Positions 9,127 to 19,324 of a DNA stretch of 64,000 nucleotides are shown here, piece by piece (the first letter of the stretch is position 1; each line of letters begins with the position of its first letter). The stretch lies in assembly GCF_025947065.1 (NCBI RefSeq), contig NZ_CP109994.1:496001-560000 (forward strand), given 5' to 3'. Under the pieces are notes generated by a model that was not told the DNA's origin, made no database searches, and was given only the letters and a program-made list of their open reading frames with translations. Source of the stretch: Flavobacterium sp. N1736. GTDB taxonomy: Bacteria; Bacteroidota; Bacteroidia; Flavobacteriales; Flavobacteriaceae. A program made the translations under genes and the position numbers.

Positions 9127-12100
9127 ATGAAGAAGTTTTACTTATTGATTATTTTATTGGTTTCGGGATTTGGTTTTGCACAGGTAAATTATACTATAAA
9201 AATCAGTAATCTTACTTACAGGATAAATGAAGGTGTTAAAAATAGGACCAGCTCAAATATCAGAGTAACTGTTCACTATCAAAACGGAACAAGCGCTAAT
9301 GCTTATGCCAGAGATATTGATAATGAAGGTGAGAATGAAAACAACAAAAATCTGCCGGATCTATATAGTGCTTCTAAACCTATTTCGATAGAATGTTTTG
9401 CTTTTGTTAATTTTAGATCAGGTACTGATGCCAATAGTTCTAAATATGCTAATGTAGATACTTATTGTCCTACTGGGTCTTTCAATCAAGGTTATTCACC
9501 AAGAATGACAAACATTACATTTAATTATTCTATTGAAGCTAAAATAAATGTAACACCGCCAACAGATAATATTTTACCAACTCATACAAAAAAAACGATA
9601 ACTGCTTCGTCGGGTTACGATGCACAATATTATAAATGGCAATATACCTTAACTCCCAACGCGACAGCGACTCAATGGTTAGATTTACCACAATATAATA
9701 ACTCGCCAAGTATTAGTGTAGATGCAGTTGATATTTTAGGTGCAAATGCAGGCTTAAATATTGGAAAAGATATTTATTTTAGAATAAAACCTTGTACTGC
9801 AACACCAGGTTTAAGTGGTGTAGGGATTTATTCAATTCGTTTGTCTGCTCCAAAAGTTGATTCTTTTACAGCCGTTCAGCCTACATGTACAGATACTGAA
9901 GATGGTTCTGTTAAGCTTTTTTTCAATAGATCTTTACTGAATGGAGAACAGTTAAGTTATACACTTCTGGATGTTGACACAAATACTCCTTCTGATTATA
10001 ATGGCGTGCTGGCAATTGGTACAGACAAGACTTTTAGTATTTCCGGTTTGCGTGCAGGTACTTATACTTTACAGCTAATAGGATTTAAAGATGGATTAAA
10101 TACTTCTGTTGACGCAGATTTATTTGATCTTAAAACTTTTACAATTGCATCACCTCCACCTTTAGCATTCACATTGGCAAGTACAGATATACAATGCAAC
10201 GGAGGTCAGGACGGTACTATAACGATTAACGCAGCCGGAGGAACTCGTACTCCATTAGGAAATGATTACTATTCATTAAATAATGGGTCTACATGGATTC
10301 CTTTCCCCAATAATAAACCTTACACAATTACTGGTCTGCCACTTGGTACATATAAAGTGAAAGTAAAAGACATGAAGGGCTGTATTGCTAAAACCCAAAC
10401 AGTAGTAAATGGAAAGATTCAATTAGGTGACGAGATAATACTTGAAAAAACGATATCACAACCGCAATTGCCTTTAACGCTAAATTATACATTCAAAAAA
10501 GACCCTATTTTTTTTGGAGCTTCAAATGGAAAAATTGTTGCTGCGATAAGCGGAGGTACGATTAAGGATGATAAATCGTATGAATATGAATGGAAGAATA
10601 GTAGCGGAGTTACTCTACCAACAACTGCTCAGTATAATTCTGTTGATAAAACATATTATATTACATTAGAAAATGTTTCAAAAGGAGAATACAAATTAAC
10701 TGTAAAAGACAAAAATTACAACAATGCAGTAAATAAAGCAGGTTGTTCTATTATCGAATCATCTCAAACATTAACTGAGCCTGATAAAATTGAAATTGTA
10801 TTGACAGAAACACAATCTATTTCTTGTAATACAGAGAATTTGGAAACTGATGAAGTTAAATTCTCAGACGGAATTTTAAAAGCAACAGTAAGCGGCGGTA
10901 TTAAATTTACCGGATCAGCAAACAATGGTTTACCATATAAATATATTTGGTCAAAATATAATACTGTAACAAACTTGTGGGAAGAATTAACAGAGTTTAA
11001 AACAGATACTGCCGAGAGTCTTTCACAAGGAAATTATTCATTAAATGTTATAGATGCAAACGGAATAGTACAGGGAACTTATAATACTACAGATTTAGTA
11101 ACCGCAATACCAACAACAAAAAATATTGTAGAACCAACTAAACTTACTTTGTCATTTACCTCCGGAAATGTTTCCTGTCACGAGGGCAATAATGGCTGGG
11201 CTACCGCTACTGTTACAGGAGGTGCCGGATCTTATAAATATAAATGGTACAATACAGGCAGTGGTATTATAGATGAAAATAAAATTTCGCAATTAATTGC
11301 GGGTACCTATACCGTTGAAGTTACGGATAAAAATGGATGTTTTACAAAAGCAGATATCGTAATTACTGAACCGCTATTGCCTGTAGCAATTGAATATGAA
11401 GAGATTTTTACGCCTACTTTTTCCGGTGCAACAAACGGAAGAATTGTGGCTAAAATAACAGGTGGAACACCAAATGTTGATAAATCATATAATTATGTTT
11501 GGAAAAATGCAACAGGAGTCGTTCAAACTACAACTGCTGGATTAGAAAATGGAATTTATACTATTACGTTGAACGGGGTTCCTGCCGATGATTATTTTTT
11601 AACGATTAAAGACAAAAATTATAACGAAGCAACCAATCAAATTAGTAATTGTTCGGTATTAGAATCGAAAGTGGCATTGACGGAACCGGATCCTTTAAAA
11701 GTTGTTTTTGAAATCGTCCGTACTATTTCTTGTAATACAAGCAATGAATTCGGAAATGATACAGATACAACTCCAAATGATGGTCAGCGAGACGAATCAC
11801 AAGACGGTATTTTAAAAGCTCATGTAACAGGAGGAGCTCCATTAGCATCTTCTGCAAACAATGGATTACCTTATTATTTTTATTGGAAAAAGCAGCAAGC
11901 CGATGGTACATGGTCTGCTTTATCTCATATTACAGGAGAAACAGCTTCGAATCTTTCTCATGGAAATTATGCATTGAATGTAAAAGACAGAAACGGAATT
12001 GTACTTGGAACGTATGTTAATAACCAGCTTACACAGGAAATTGACATTACCCAATTCATGCAGGAGCCTTCAAAATTAGTTGTGACAATTACGCATGGTA

Positions 12101-14205
12101 ATGTTTTTTGTAATGGAGGAAATGATGGCTGGGCGACCGCAAATGTAGTAGGCGGAACACCTCCTTATGACTATAAATGGTCTAATGAAGTAGAAATTGA
12201 TACCAATACAGTTTTAACCGCCGGAGAATATTGGGTATTTATTACCGATGCCAAAGGATGTACTACACAAGAAAGTGTTACGATTATACAACCCGCAGCT
12301 CCTCTGGCTATAAAATATACAGAAGTTTTGAATCCTGGTTTTTACAAAGCGACTAACGGAAAAATTGTTGTAGAAGTTTCCGGTGGAACTATTTTTCCTG
12401 ATAACTCCTATTGGTTTGAGTGGAAAAACAGTAAAGGAATAGTGCAAACTACAACAGCCACAAATTTTAATAATGGTATTTACACAATTTCTTTAAACGG
12501 ACTTCCTGAGGAAACCTATAGTTTAACGGTTCGTGATGCCAATTATAATGCAGCAACAAATAAAACAAGTTGTACAGTTTCAAATTTTGTTACAACTTTA
12601 GATGATCCGGATCCGCTTGAAGTTACATTTGAGGTGGTTCGAACTATTTCTTGTAATGTGAGTAATGAATTTGGAAATGAAACAGATGCTAATCCGCAGG
12701 ATAATCAAAGAGATGAATCTCAGGATGGAATTTTAAAAGCCCATGTTAAAGGAGGAATTCAGTTACAGGCAAATCAAAATAACGGACTGCCTTATTTTTA
12801 TACCTGGAAAAAACAGCAAAAAGACGGTTCCTGGACGATATGGAATGACCATGATGAAACGGCAGAAAATCTGTCTGACGGAACTTATGCTTTAAATATT
12901 GAAGACGCTAATGGTATAAAACTCGGCACCTATGTAAATAATGTTTTAACAAAAGAAACTGATGTTACGCATTTTATGCCGGAGCCTGCAAAACTAAATT
13001 TGACTTTTACAAAACTCAATGCCAGTTGTAACAGTGGAGAAGATGGATGGGCAGAAGCTCATGTAACCGGCGGAACTGCACCCTATACATACGAATGGAC
13101 AAACGGTGAAACAACTGCAAAAATTGAAAATATTACAACAAACAATTACTTTGTTATCATAAGTGATGCAAAAGGATGTATTGTTCAGGGAAGTATTTTT
13201 GTTGGTGACCCGAAAGGAATATTTGCGACTGAAACAATAAAAAATCCTGTTTGTTATGCAGGTAACGACGGATCAATACAGCTAAATGTTACAGGAGGAA
13301 ATTTACCGTATACGTATTTGTGGAATACGGGAGAAACTACAAAAGATGTGAGTAATCTTGCTGCAGGAAATTATGAGGTAACCATAACCTGTCCGGATTG
13401 TTGTGTCTATAAAAAGAAATTTGTTCTAAAAAATCCAAATCAAATTGTTGTTGATTTAGGAAAAGACAGAACCCTGTGTAATGATCAGGTTTTAGATTTA
13501 GACGCTACAATTGCAGATAACAAGGCACAATATAGCTGGACTTCTACAAATGGGTTTACATCAAATCAGGCAAAAGTAAGTTTGACAAAAGCCGGAACCT
13601 ATCATGTAAAAGTAACGTCAGGTTTAGGTTGTATTGCCGAAGATGAAATTGTAATAAAAACAAGTCAGGCGATAATTAGTGCTGAATTTTTACTGAGTTC
13701 TCAGGCCTATTTAGACGAAGAAGTAATTCTGGTTAATACAAGTAACCCTCTGGGAGAAAGCACAGAATGGGTAATACCTGCCGGAGCACATATTGTAGAA
13801 CAAAAAGAAAAATATATAACACTAAAGTTTGATGAAATTGGTACTTATATTATTGGTTTACAGCAAACACAAGGAGAATGTTATGCAACGTTTAATAAAA
13901 ATATTACTGTAGAAAAACGAAGTACGCTGCCTAATGCAGCTACCGGTTCTAAATTTATTATTGATTTTATTGTAACGCCAAACCCAAGTGATGGAAACTT
14001 TAAGGCTATTGTCAATTTAGAGAACAACAGCGCTATAAACCTAAGGTTGTTTTCGTCTACAGGACAGTATACCATGATTCAGAAAAAAGATTCGGGAAAG
14101 AAAAAGTATGAAGTTGATTTTAATACTTCTCTTGAGGCCGGAATGTACATTTTAGTATTGGAAACAGAACAGCAAACGCTTGTTAAAAAAATTATCATCT
14201 ACTAG
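9127..14205 (+). CDS. Giant SprB-repeat surface protein with type IX sorting domain
   Basis: The 1692-residue product has a signal peptide (MKKFYLLIILLVSGFGFAQ) and at least six SprB-type repeats. These show as a cysteine plus 'GGNDGWATANVVGG' or 'YAGNDGSIQLNVTGG', then 'PPYDYKWSN', then 'GEYWVFITDAKGC'. Residues about 445-1363 are three tandem super-repeats of roughly 305 residues. The last 80 residues (from about 1612) are a type A T9SS sorting domain, with FIVTPNPSDGNF near its start and a basic KKIIIY end. It should be exported by the T9SS and anchored or released at the cell surface. SprB of F. johnsoniae is a gliding adhesin built of related repeats; adhesion is inferred here. The ATG at 9127 is chosen because it begins the signal peptide; a TTG at 9112 is in frame. 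Four bases separate it from both neighbours' reading frames. Confidence 0.88.
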   Translation: MKKFYLLIILLVSGFGFAQVNYTIKISNLTYRINEGVKNRTSSNIRVTVHYQNGTSANAYARDIDNEGENENNKNLPDLYSASKPISIECFAFVNFRSGTDANSSKYANVDTYCPTGSFNQGYSPRMTNITFNYSIEAKINVTPPTDNILPTHTKKTITASSGYDAQYYKWQYTLTPNATATQWLDLPQYNNSPSISVDAVDILGANAGLNIGKDIYFRIKPCTATPGLSGVGIYSIRLSAPKVDSFTAVQPTCTDTEDGSVKLFFNRSLLNGEQLSYTLLDVDTNTPSDYNGVLAIGTDKTFSISGLRAGTYTLQLIGFKDGLNTSVDADLFDLKTFTIASPPPLAFTLASTDIQCNGGQDGTITINAAGGTRTPLGNDYYSLNNGSTWIPFPNNKPYTITGLPLGTYKVKVKDMKGCIAKTQTVVNGKIQLGDEIILEKTISQPQLPLTLNYTFKKDPIFFGASNGKIVAAISGGTIKDDKSYEYEWKNSSGVTLPTTAQYNSVDKTYYITLENVSKGEYKLTVKDKNYNNAVNKAGCSIIESSQTLTEPDKIEIVLTETQSISCNTENLETDEVKFSDGILKATVSGGIKFTGSANNGLPYKYIWSKYNTVTNLWEELTEFKTDTAESLSQGNYSLNVIDANGIVQGTYNTTDLVTAIPTTKNIVEPTKLTLSFTSGNVSCHEGNNGWATATVTGGAGSYKYKWYNTGSGIIDENKISQLIAGTYTVEVTDKNGCFTKADIVITEPLLPVAIEYEEIFTPTFSGATNGRIVAKITGGTPNVDKSYNYVWKNATGVVQTTTAGLENGIYTITLNGVPADDYFLTIKDKNYNEATNQISNCSVLESKVALTEPDPLKVVFEIVRTISCNTSNEFGNDTDTTPNDGQRDESQDGILKAHVTGGAPLASSANNGLPYYFYWKKQQADGTWSALSHITGETASNLSHGNYALNVKDRNGIVLGTYVNNQLTQEIDITQFMQEPSKLVVTITHGNVFCNGGNDGWATANVVGGTPPYDYKWSNEVEIDTNTVLTAGEYWVFITDAKGCTTQESVTIIQPAAPLAIKYTEVLNPGFYKATNGKIVVEVSGGTIFPDNSYWFEWKNSKGIVQTTTATNFNNGIYTISLNGLPEETYSLTVRDANYNAATNKTSCTVSNFVTTLDDPDPLEVTFEVVRTISCNVSNEFGNETDANPQDNQRDESQDGILKAHVKGGIQLQANQNNGLPYFYTWKKQQKDGSWTIWNDHDETAENLSDGTYALNIEDANGIKLGTYVNNVLTKETDVTHFMPEPAKLNLTFTKLNASCNSGEDGWAEAHVTGGTAPYTYEWTNGETTAKIENITTNNYFVIISDAKGCIVQGSIFVGDPKGIFATETIKNPVCYAGNDGSIQLNVTGGNLPYTYLWNTGETTKDVSNLAAGNYEVTITCPDCCVYKKKFVLKNPNQIVVDLGKDRTLCNDQVLDLDATIADNKAQYSWTSTNGFTSNQAKVSLTKAGTYHVKVTSGLGCIAEDEIVIKTSQAIISAEFLLSSQAYLDEEVILVNTSNPLGESTEWVIPAGAHIVEQKEKYITLKFDEIGTYIIGLQQTQGECYATFNKNITVEKRSTLPNAATGSKFIIDFIVTPNPSDGNFKAIVNLENNSAINLRLFSSTGQYTMIQKKDSGKKKYEVDFNTSLEAGMYILVLETEQQTLVKKIIIY
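10461..13215 (+). repeat. Three tandem coding super-repeats of about 900 bases
   Basis: Units at about 10461-11370, 11371-12291 and 12292-13215 each encode the same order of segments: a 'GATNGRIVAKITGG' block, a 'CS-x-TEPDPL' joint, a 'RTISCN...DGILKA' block and an SprB repeat. Units 2 and 3 are most alike: both contain SNEFGN, QRDESQDGILKAHV and a final AKGC. Unit 1 is more diverged. This points to stepwise duplication. Boundaries are approximate. Confidence 0.7.
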
Positions 14206-14209
14206 GGAA

Positions 14210-17200
14210 ATGAAGAACTTTTTCAAACATATCATACTTTTTATTATAGTAACTTTTTCGGGAACGGCAGGCGTATATGCCCAATTATTTCCCGTTCAGT
14301 TAACACCTGTTTTTAATAGTCCGTACAGCGTCAAAATAGCTGATTATGCTACAAGTATAGATACTAAAATGCAGTTGCTTATAAATCCTACTGACATTTC
14401 GATATCGCAGCGACAAGTACGTTTAAAGTTATACATTCAAGGTAACGGACTCAATATTCAAAGCAGTGATTATATGGCAGGACAGCGTCCGATTTTCATC
14501 AACGGAGGAGAATTGCAAACGCTTACCAATACTGATATTGCAGCTTTATTCAGACTCGAAAACCTGCAGGGAATTACAGCAGCACAATATGCCAACGGAT
14601 TACCGGAAGGCATGTACAGTTTTTGTTTTGAGATGTATGATTTTGTTACCAATCAAAGAATATCACAAAAAAGCTGTGCAAGTTTATACCTGATTTTAAA
14701 CGATCCGCCTTTATTAAATACACCACAGAAAAATGAACAGATAGCGGCAAGCGAATTCCCGAATATTATGTTTACCTGGACGCCACGCCAGATAAACGCA
14801 ACCAATATTTCGTATAAGTTCGAATTAAAACAGCTTATAGATCCAAGCTTAGATCCGCAATTTGCATTTCAGATGTCTCCCATTTTATATGAGGAAACGT
14901 TATTTGGAACAGCGCTGTTGTATAATTTAAATATGCCAATTTTAACGCCTGGTATGCGTTATGCATGGCGTATAAGGGCAATTTCGACAACGGGACTTTC
15001 AGAAAATGCAGTCTTTAAAAATGATGGGTATAGCGAAATATATTCCTTTAAATATACAGGTTCCTGCGCTGCACCAACTTTTCTGTTAAGTGAAGCCCAA
15101 GGAAATAAAAGTGTAAAAATAAGCTGGCAGGGATTACCGGAACACACACGTTATCAGGTACAATATAAAAAGCAGAATGTGCCTAATGCACAATGGTTCT
15201 CGACAAATAGTTTAAATACACAAAGTTTAATCACCAATTTAGAACCTGGTGTAACGTACCAATTTAGAGTTGGTTCAAGCTGTGATCCAGTAACAGATGG
15301 CGTTCAGTCCTTTACTTATTCAGGAATCAGTACTTTTACGACACCTATTGAATCTGGTGGGGTTTCGGCTTATAATTGCGGAATTATTCCAAAAATCAAT
15401 ATTCAGAATCAAAAACCGCTTACGAATTTAATTCAAAGCGAAACTTTTACGGCAGGAGATTTTCCGGTTACGGTTTTAGAATTGCAGGAACAGCATAGTC
15501 CGTATTCAGGAAGAGGTTATATCATTGTGCCTTATTTGGCTGATACTAAAATTGCCGTTGAATTCAACAATATCATAATTAATACAGATTATCAGTTGAT
15601 TAGCGGTGTAGTAGAAACAAGTTACAATCCGGACTGGAAAAATGTTATCGATACGGAAGACTTTACTGGAGAAGGACAGGGTGGACAAATCGAAGAAAAG
15701 GTTCCGTTTGACATAAAAAATATTGTTGTCAATGCCAATGGCGATATTGTTGTAAATGGTAAAAATGGTGAACAGGTAACAATTCCCGGCGGAAAAGATA
15801 CTGTAATTACCGATAGCAGCGGAAAAGTATATACGGTAGACAGCAAAGGAAACGGAAGTAACGAAGGAGCTGCGCCTGCTCCGGGAGGAAAACCAACACC
15901 CGAAAATACCGATGGCGTTGATAAAAGCGGTCAGGCGACGGCTTTTACTGCCAAAGGAGCTACGATTGTCTTTTCAGGAAACGGAAGCAAATATGCTTTT
16001 GATGTAATGCCAAGTAACGCAACAGCCACACTTCAAAAATTATATAAAAAAGTAGGTGATGCTGCATTGCCCTATAAAGCAGTTTTAAATGGGGATACAG
16101 ATACAGTTGTAGCAACAGTAACGATTACCGATACGATTGTAAAACCCGAAAAGATTGTTTTTAAAACCCAAAATGGAGCAAATGTACCCTCTACCCGAAA
16201 TGATAAAACATTCGTGCTTACTGTAAAAGGAAACCAGACTTATGCCGAAGAGCAAATATTGGCTACCATACAACAAGGCGATAAATGGAAAGTGATTGGT
16301 ACTTTTATGCTGGTTCATATTTCTGCTAAAGAAGTAAATGTGGCGCTGGTACCCACAGACGCTACATCGCAAAACAAACTTGAAGAAGTTATTGCAAATA
16401 CTCAGGCAATTTACAATAAAGCAGGGGTGAAAGTGAATTTCACCAAGCAGCCTATTTTAGATATCAGCAAAGTAATTTCAGGAAATACAATTCAGACAGA
16501 AAAAAATACGTTAACGTCAACTTACAGTACAGAGCAGCAAAGTATAAATAGTCTGTATCAAACTACGGAATCCAGCTACGTACTTTTTGTAACAGATAAA
16601 GTTTCAAGTACCGGACAACAGGGATACATGCGACTAAACGGGCAGTTTGGATATGTATTTAAATCAGGTTTAGCAAAAACTCCTGCGCACGAATTAGGTC
16701 ATGGAATTTTTAAATTAGAACATCCTTTCGAACTCTATAAAACTCCGGAATCAAGTACTGATTTATTAATGGATAATAGTAGTACAGGAAATGTTTTAAA
16801 TCATCAGGACTGGAAACAGATTAATGATCCGTTGTTTAAATTGTATGCGTTTCAGAGTCAGGCGAGTGGGGAGTTTGCGAATTACGTAGTAACTCCGGAT
16901 TATAGAATTGTTAATATTACTGAATCAAATATTTTAGTTTCTGATAAAACTAATATTGAAATTCCTTCGGGAACTTGTCCTGGATTTGCAACTTATGATT
17001 ACGACAAACAAAGTAAAGAATTTAAAAATATTAAATATTATTATTGGAATAATCAAGAAAAACTATATAAGGAGAAAAATACTAAAGAAGTAATAAATCC
17101 AGTTAGTGTTACACCCAAAAGTGGATCTTTAATAAGGTTATTTTATAATTATTCAGATTGTCCTGCTGGTGCAATAGATCTTAAATTTAGTGAAATTGCT

Positions 17201-19324
17201 AGTGAATATCAAACAGCTAATGGATTGCTTTCTATTATTAAAAAAAATCAAATCAATGCTAAAGTTTTAAATTGTGTAGATTTTAATTCTAATTCAACAG
17301 AAGATCCTAAAGAAAAAGGATGGGCTATTGCGGGGTCAAAAGCACCTTTAAATTGTACCGCAGATAATATTAGAGAATTATTGAAATTCGAATTAAGTGA
17401 CATTAATGGTATAACTTCAAGTTTCACCTCAGAGCAAACTAATAAAGCTTTAGAACAAGTTTATAAAGATTGTCTTTTTGAAAACATAGACATTCAGCAA
17501 AGGATTGTCATTCTTGATAATTTAATTAATAAGGCAAAAGACGATGCTGATTGGGAGTTTAGTAAAACGTTCCTTTCTGTAGGGGATAATTTCTTTTTGG
17601 ATAATTTGATTCTTACAACTCCGGAAAAAGATAGATTAAAACTATTGAAAGATGGTTTTATGAAGAATAATTCTCAATGGATAAAAAATATATTTGAAAA
17701 AAGTACAGGGGGTTCACTTACTAATAACGATGCAACAATGACAGAAATTGTACCGTTATTTAGAGGTCTTTCTGCTTGGGTTTCTAAATATTATAAAGAT
17801 CTTGGAGTTAAGCCTACTATGGCTACAACAGTAGATATTGGACCTGATGGATTTAGTAGCTTTGATTATCCGGTTGCGAGTATTAATCCTGTTTATTTAG
17901 GGACTGTCGATGATGGTAGCGGACCTTTTGATTTTATAGATATTATAGAAAATATAAAATACAAACCTCAAATTTTAGGAAGTAGTTCTGTAAAGATTTA
18001 TGATAGCAATTTAATAAGTTTCCAGCATAGCCTGCGTAAAGTGGTAGATGGACTTTATATAAGTTCGCCAGGAAATGAACCAAAAGATATTTACGAAAGG
18101 TATGAACTAAATGTAAACCCATTTGAACCTGTAATTATGATAGCTTCTCGAAACTATCTAAATTTAGGTATTGAGAAAGGAGTTGAATATACGGTACCAG
18201 CTTTTATGGCAGCAGCATATCAACAAGCTATCATAGACGATGATACAAATCAAAGTATTCGTTCATTAGGTAACGGAGTTGCGATGGGAGCAGCAGTAAT
18301 TACGGCAACATTTACCGGAGGAACTTCTTATTTAGCATATCTAACTTATGCAGGTGGAGTTGTTGCTGTAGGCGACGAATTAATCAAAAATGATAGATTA
18401 AAACTAAATCAAGATTCTGCATTTAAAGAAAAGTATGAATCGTATTATGATGCCTGGGATGTTTTCTATAACTCAGTAATGATTGCAGATGGTGTTGCAA
18501 ACGTATATAGTTTAGCTAACAACTTGAGAAAAGTAAATTTAGTACGCAGCACAAAAGCATTTTATTCAAAAATGAAATCTTTTGATTTCAACGGTGGGTT
18601 GATGAATGTTTGGAAAGGATTAAAAGGAGCAATAAATACTACCACTCTAGGCATAATTGCAGAAGCAAAAGGTAATATTCCAGAATTTTATCAAGCAATT
18701 TTAAAAGTAGGATATAAAACGGAAATTGTAGGAGATATTGTTAAAGTGTATACGAAAAGTGGAACAGATGTTTTAGCTGAAATATCTCAAAATAGTATTC
18801 GTTTTAAATATAATGGCTGGGGGAAAGATATTATTACAAATTCTGATATAACCACCACTTGTATTGCGAAGTTTGATGATTTATTAGATGGACCTGGATC
18901 TAAATGGATAAAATATGATTTACCTGAAGGTGCGTTTGGTCGAGGAAAAATAAATAAAGGAGGAATCAATATCTTAGATGTTGATGATATCACTTATTCA
19001 AAATTAGAAATTGAAGCATCTGATATATTAAAAAGTAAAGGAATTGGTAGCCCAACTAAATCCCAAATTATTACAGAAGCTAATGAAATTTTTTGGAATA
19101 GATATAATTTACCATTTTTAGAAGAGGCTTTTTCTAGAGGAGACGATATTAGATTACTTACAGAACCACAGACTTTGTTCAGTGGAAGTGGTTTTTATCA
19201 AAGAGAAATAGAAGTAATTACAATAGGTTGGAAAAAACCTGACGGAACATTTATTGAACCTTTAAAGACCAAATACAATTATAAATTTAATGATGTAACA
19301 AAATCTTATGAAAAAATTAAATAG
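14210..19324 (+). CDS. TANFOR/fibronectin/zincin protein with variable C-terminal toxin-like region
   Basis: The product has 1704 residues. After a signal peptide (to about residue 25) come a domain I believe is the TANFOR domain (about 25-190), a strand-rich segment, a fibronectin type III domain (about 290-385), a YIIVPYLAD segment and a glycine-rich linker. A zinc-metallopeptidase-like domain (about 700-890) has HELGHGIFKLEH at 827-838 and a candidate Met-turn at M854. The rest becomes clearly more AT-rich, includes a hydrophobic stretch at about 1354-1390, and ends in a compact polar domain (about 1550-1704). I infer a polymorphic toxin: constant N-terminus, built-in peptidase, variable C-terminal effector. 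It has no T9SS sorting domain. I do not recognise the terminal domain or its activity. The ATG at 14210 begins the signal peptide and lies four bases after the upstream stop; the next gene overlaps its 3' end by 17 bases. Confidence 0.8.
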   Translation: MKNFFKHIILFIIVTFSGTAGVYAQLFPVQLTPVFNSPYSVKIADYATSIDTKMQLLINPTDISISQRQVRLKLYIQGNGLNIQSSDYMAGQRPIFINGGELQTLTNTDIAALFRLENLQGITAAQYANGLPEGMYSFCFEMYDFVTNQRISQKSCASLYLILNDPPLLNTPQKNEQIAASEFPNIMFTWTPRQINATNISYKFELKQLIDPSLDPQFAFQMSPILYEETLFGTALLYNLNMPILTPGMRYAWRIRAISTTGLSENAVFKNDGYSEIYSFKYTGSCAAPTFLLSEAQGNKSVKISWQGLPEHTRYQVQYKKQNVPNAQWFSTNSLNTQSLITNLEPGVTYQFRVGSSCDPVTDGVQSFTYSGISTFTTPIESGGVSAYNCGIIPKINIQNQKPLTNLIQSETFTAGDFPVTVLELQEQHSPYSGRGYIIVPYLADTKIAVEFNNIIINTDYQLISGVVETSYNPDWKNVIDTEDFTGEGQGGQIEEKVPFDIKNIVVNANGDIVVNGKNGEQVTIPGGKDTVITDSSGKVYTVDSKGNGSNEGAAPAPGGKPTPENTDGVDKSGQATAFTAKGATIVFSGNGSKYAFDVMPSNATATLQKLYKKVGDAALPYKAVLNGDTDTVVATVTITDTIVKPEKIVFKTQNGANVPSTRNDKTFVLTVKGNQTYAEEQILATIQQGDKWKVIGTFMLVHISAKEVNVALVPTDATSQNKLEEVIANTQAIYNKAGVKVNFTKQPILDISKVISGNTIQTEKNTLTSTYSTEQQSINSLYQTTESSYVLFVTDKVSSTGQQGYMRLNGQFGYVFKSGLAKTPAHELGHGIFKLEHPFELYKTPESSTDLLMDNSSTGNVLNHQDWKQINDPLFKLYAFQSQASGEFANYVVTPDYRIVNITESNILVSDKTNIEIPSGTCPGFATYDYDKQSKEFKNIKYYYWNNQEKLYKEKNTKEVINPVSVTPKSGSLIRLFYNYSDCPAGAIDLKFSEIASEYQTANGLLSIIKKNQINAKVLNCVDFNSNSTEDPKEKGWAIAGSKAPLNCTADNIRELLKFELSDINGITSSFTSEQTNKALEQVYKDCLFENIDIQQRIVILDNLINKAKDDADWEFSKTFLSVGDNFFLDNLILTTPEKDRLKLLKDGFMKNNSQWIKNIFEKSTGGSLTNNDATMTEIVPLFRGLSAWVSKYYKDLGVKPTMATTVDIGPDGFSSFDYPVASINPVYLGTVDDGSGPFDFIDIIENIKYKPQILGSSSVKIYDSNLISFQHSLRKVVDGLYISSPGNEPKDIYERYELNVNPFEPVIMIASRNYLNLGIEKGVEYTVPAFMAAAYQQAIIDDDTNQSIRSLGNGVAMGAAVITATFTGGTSYLAYLTYAGGVVAVGDELIKNDRLKLNQDSAFKEKYESYYDAWDVFYNSVMIADGVANVYSLANNLRKVNLVRSTKAFYSKMKSFDFNGGLMNVWKGLKGAINTTTLGIIAEAKGNIPEFYQAILKVGYKTEIVGDIVKVYTKSGTDVLAEISQNSIRFKYNGWGKDIITNSDITTTCIAKFDDLLDGPGSKWIKYDLPEGAFGRGKINKGGINILDVDDITYSKLEIEASDILKSKGIGSPTKSQIITEANEIFWNRYNLPFLEEAFSRGDDIRLLTEPQTLFSGSGFYQREIEVITIGWKKPDGTFIEPLKTKYNYKFNDVTKSYEKIK

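Noticed and set aside
14210..19324. A type IX sorting domain at the end of the toxin-like protein
   Set aside because: The C-terminal residues (NYKFNDVTKSYEKIK) have neither the PNP-type start nor the basic KKIIIY-like end seen in the SprB protein.
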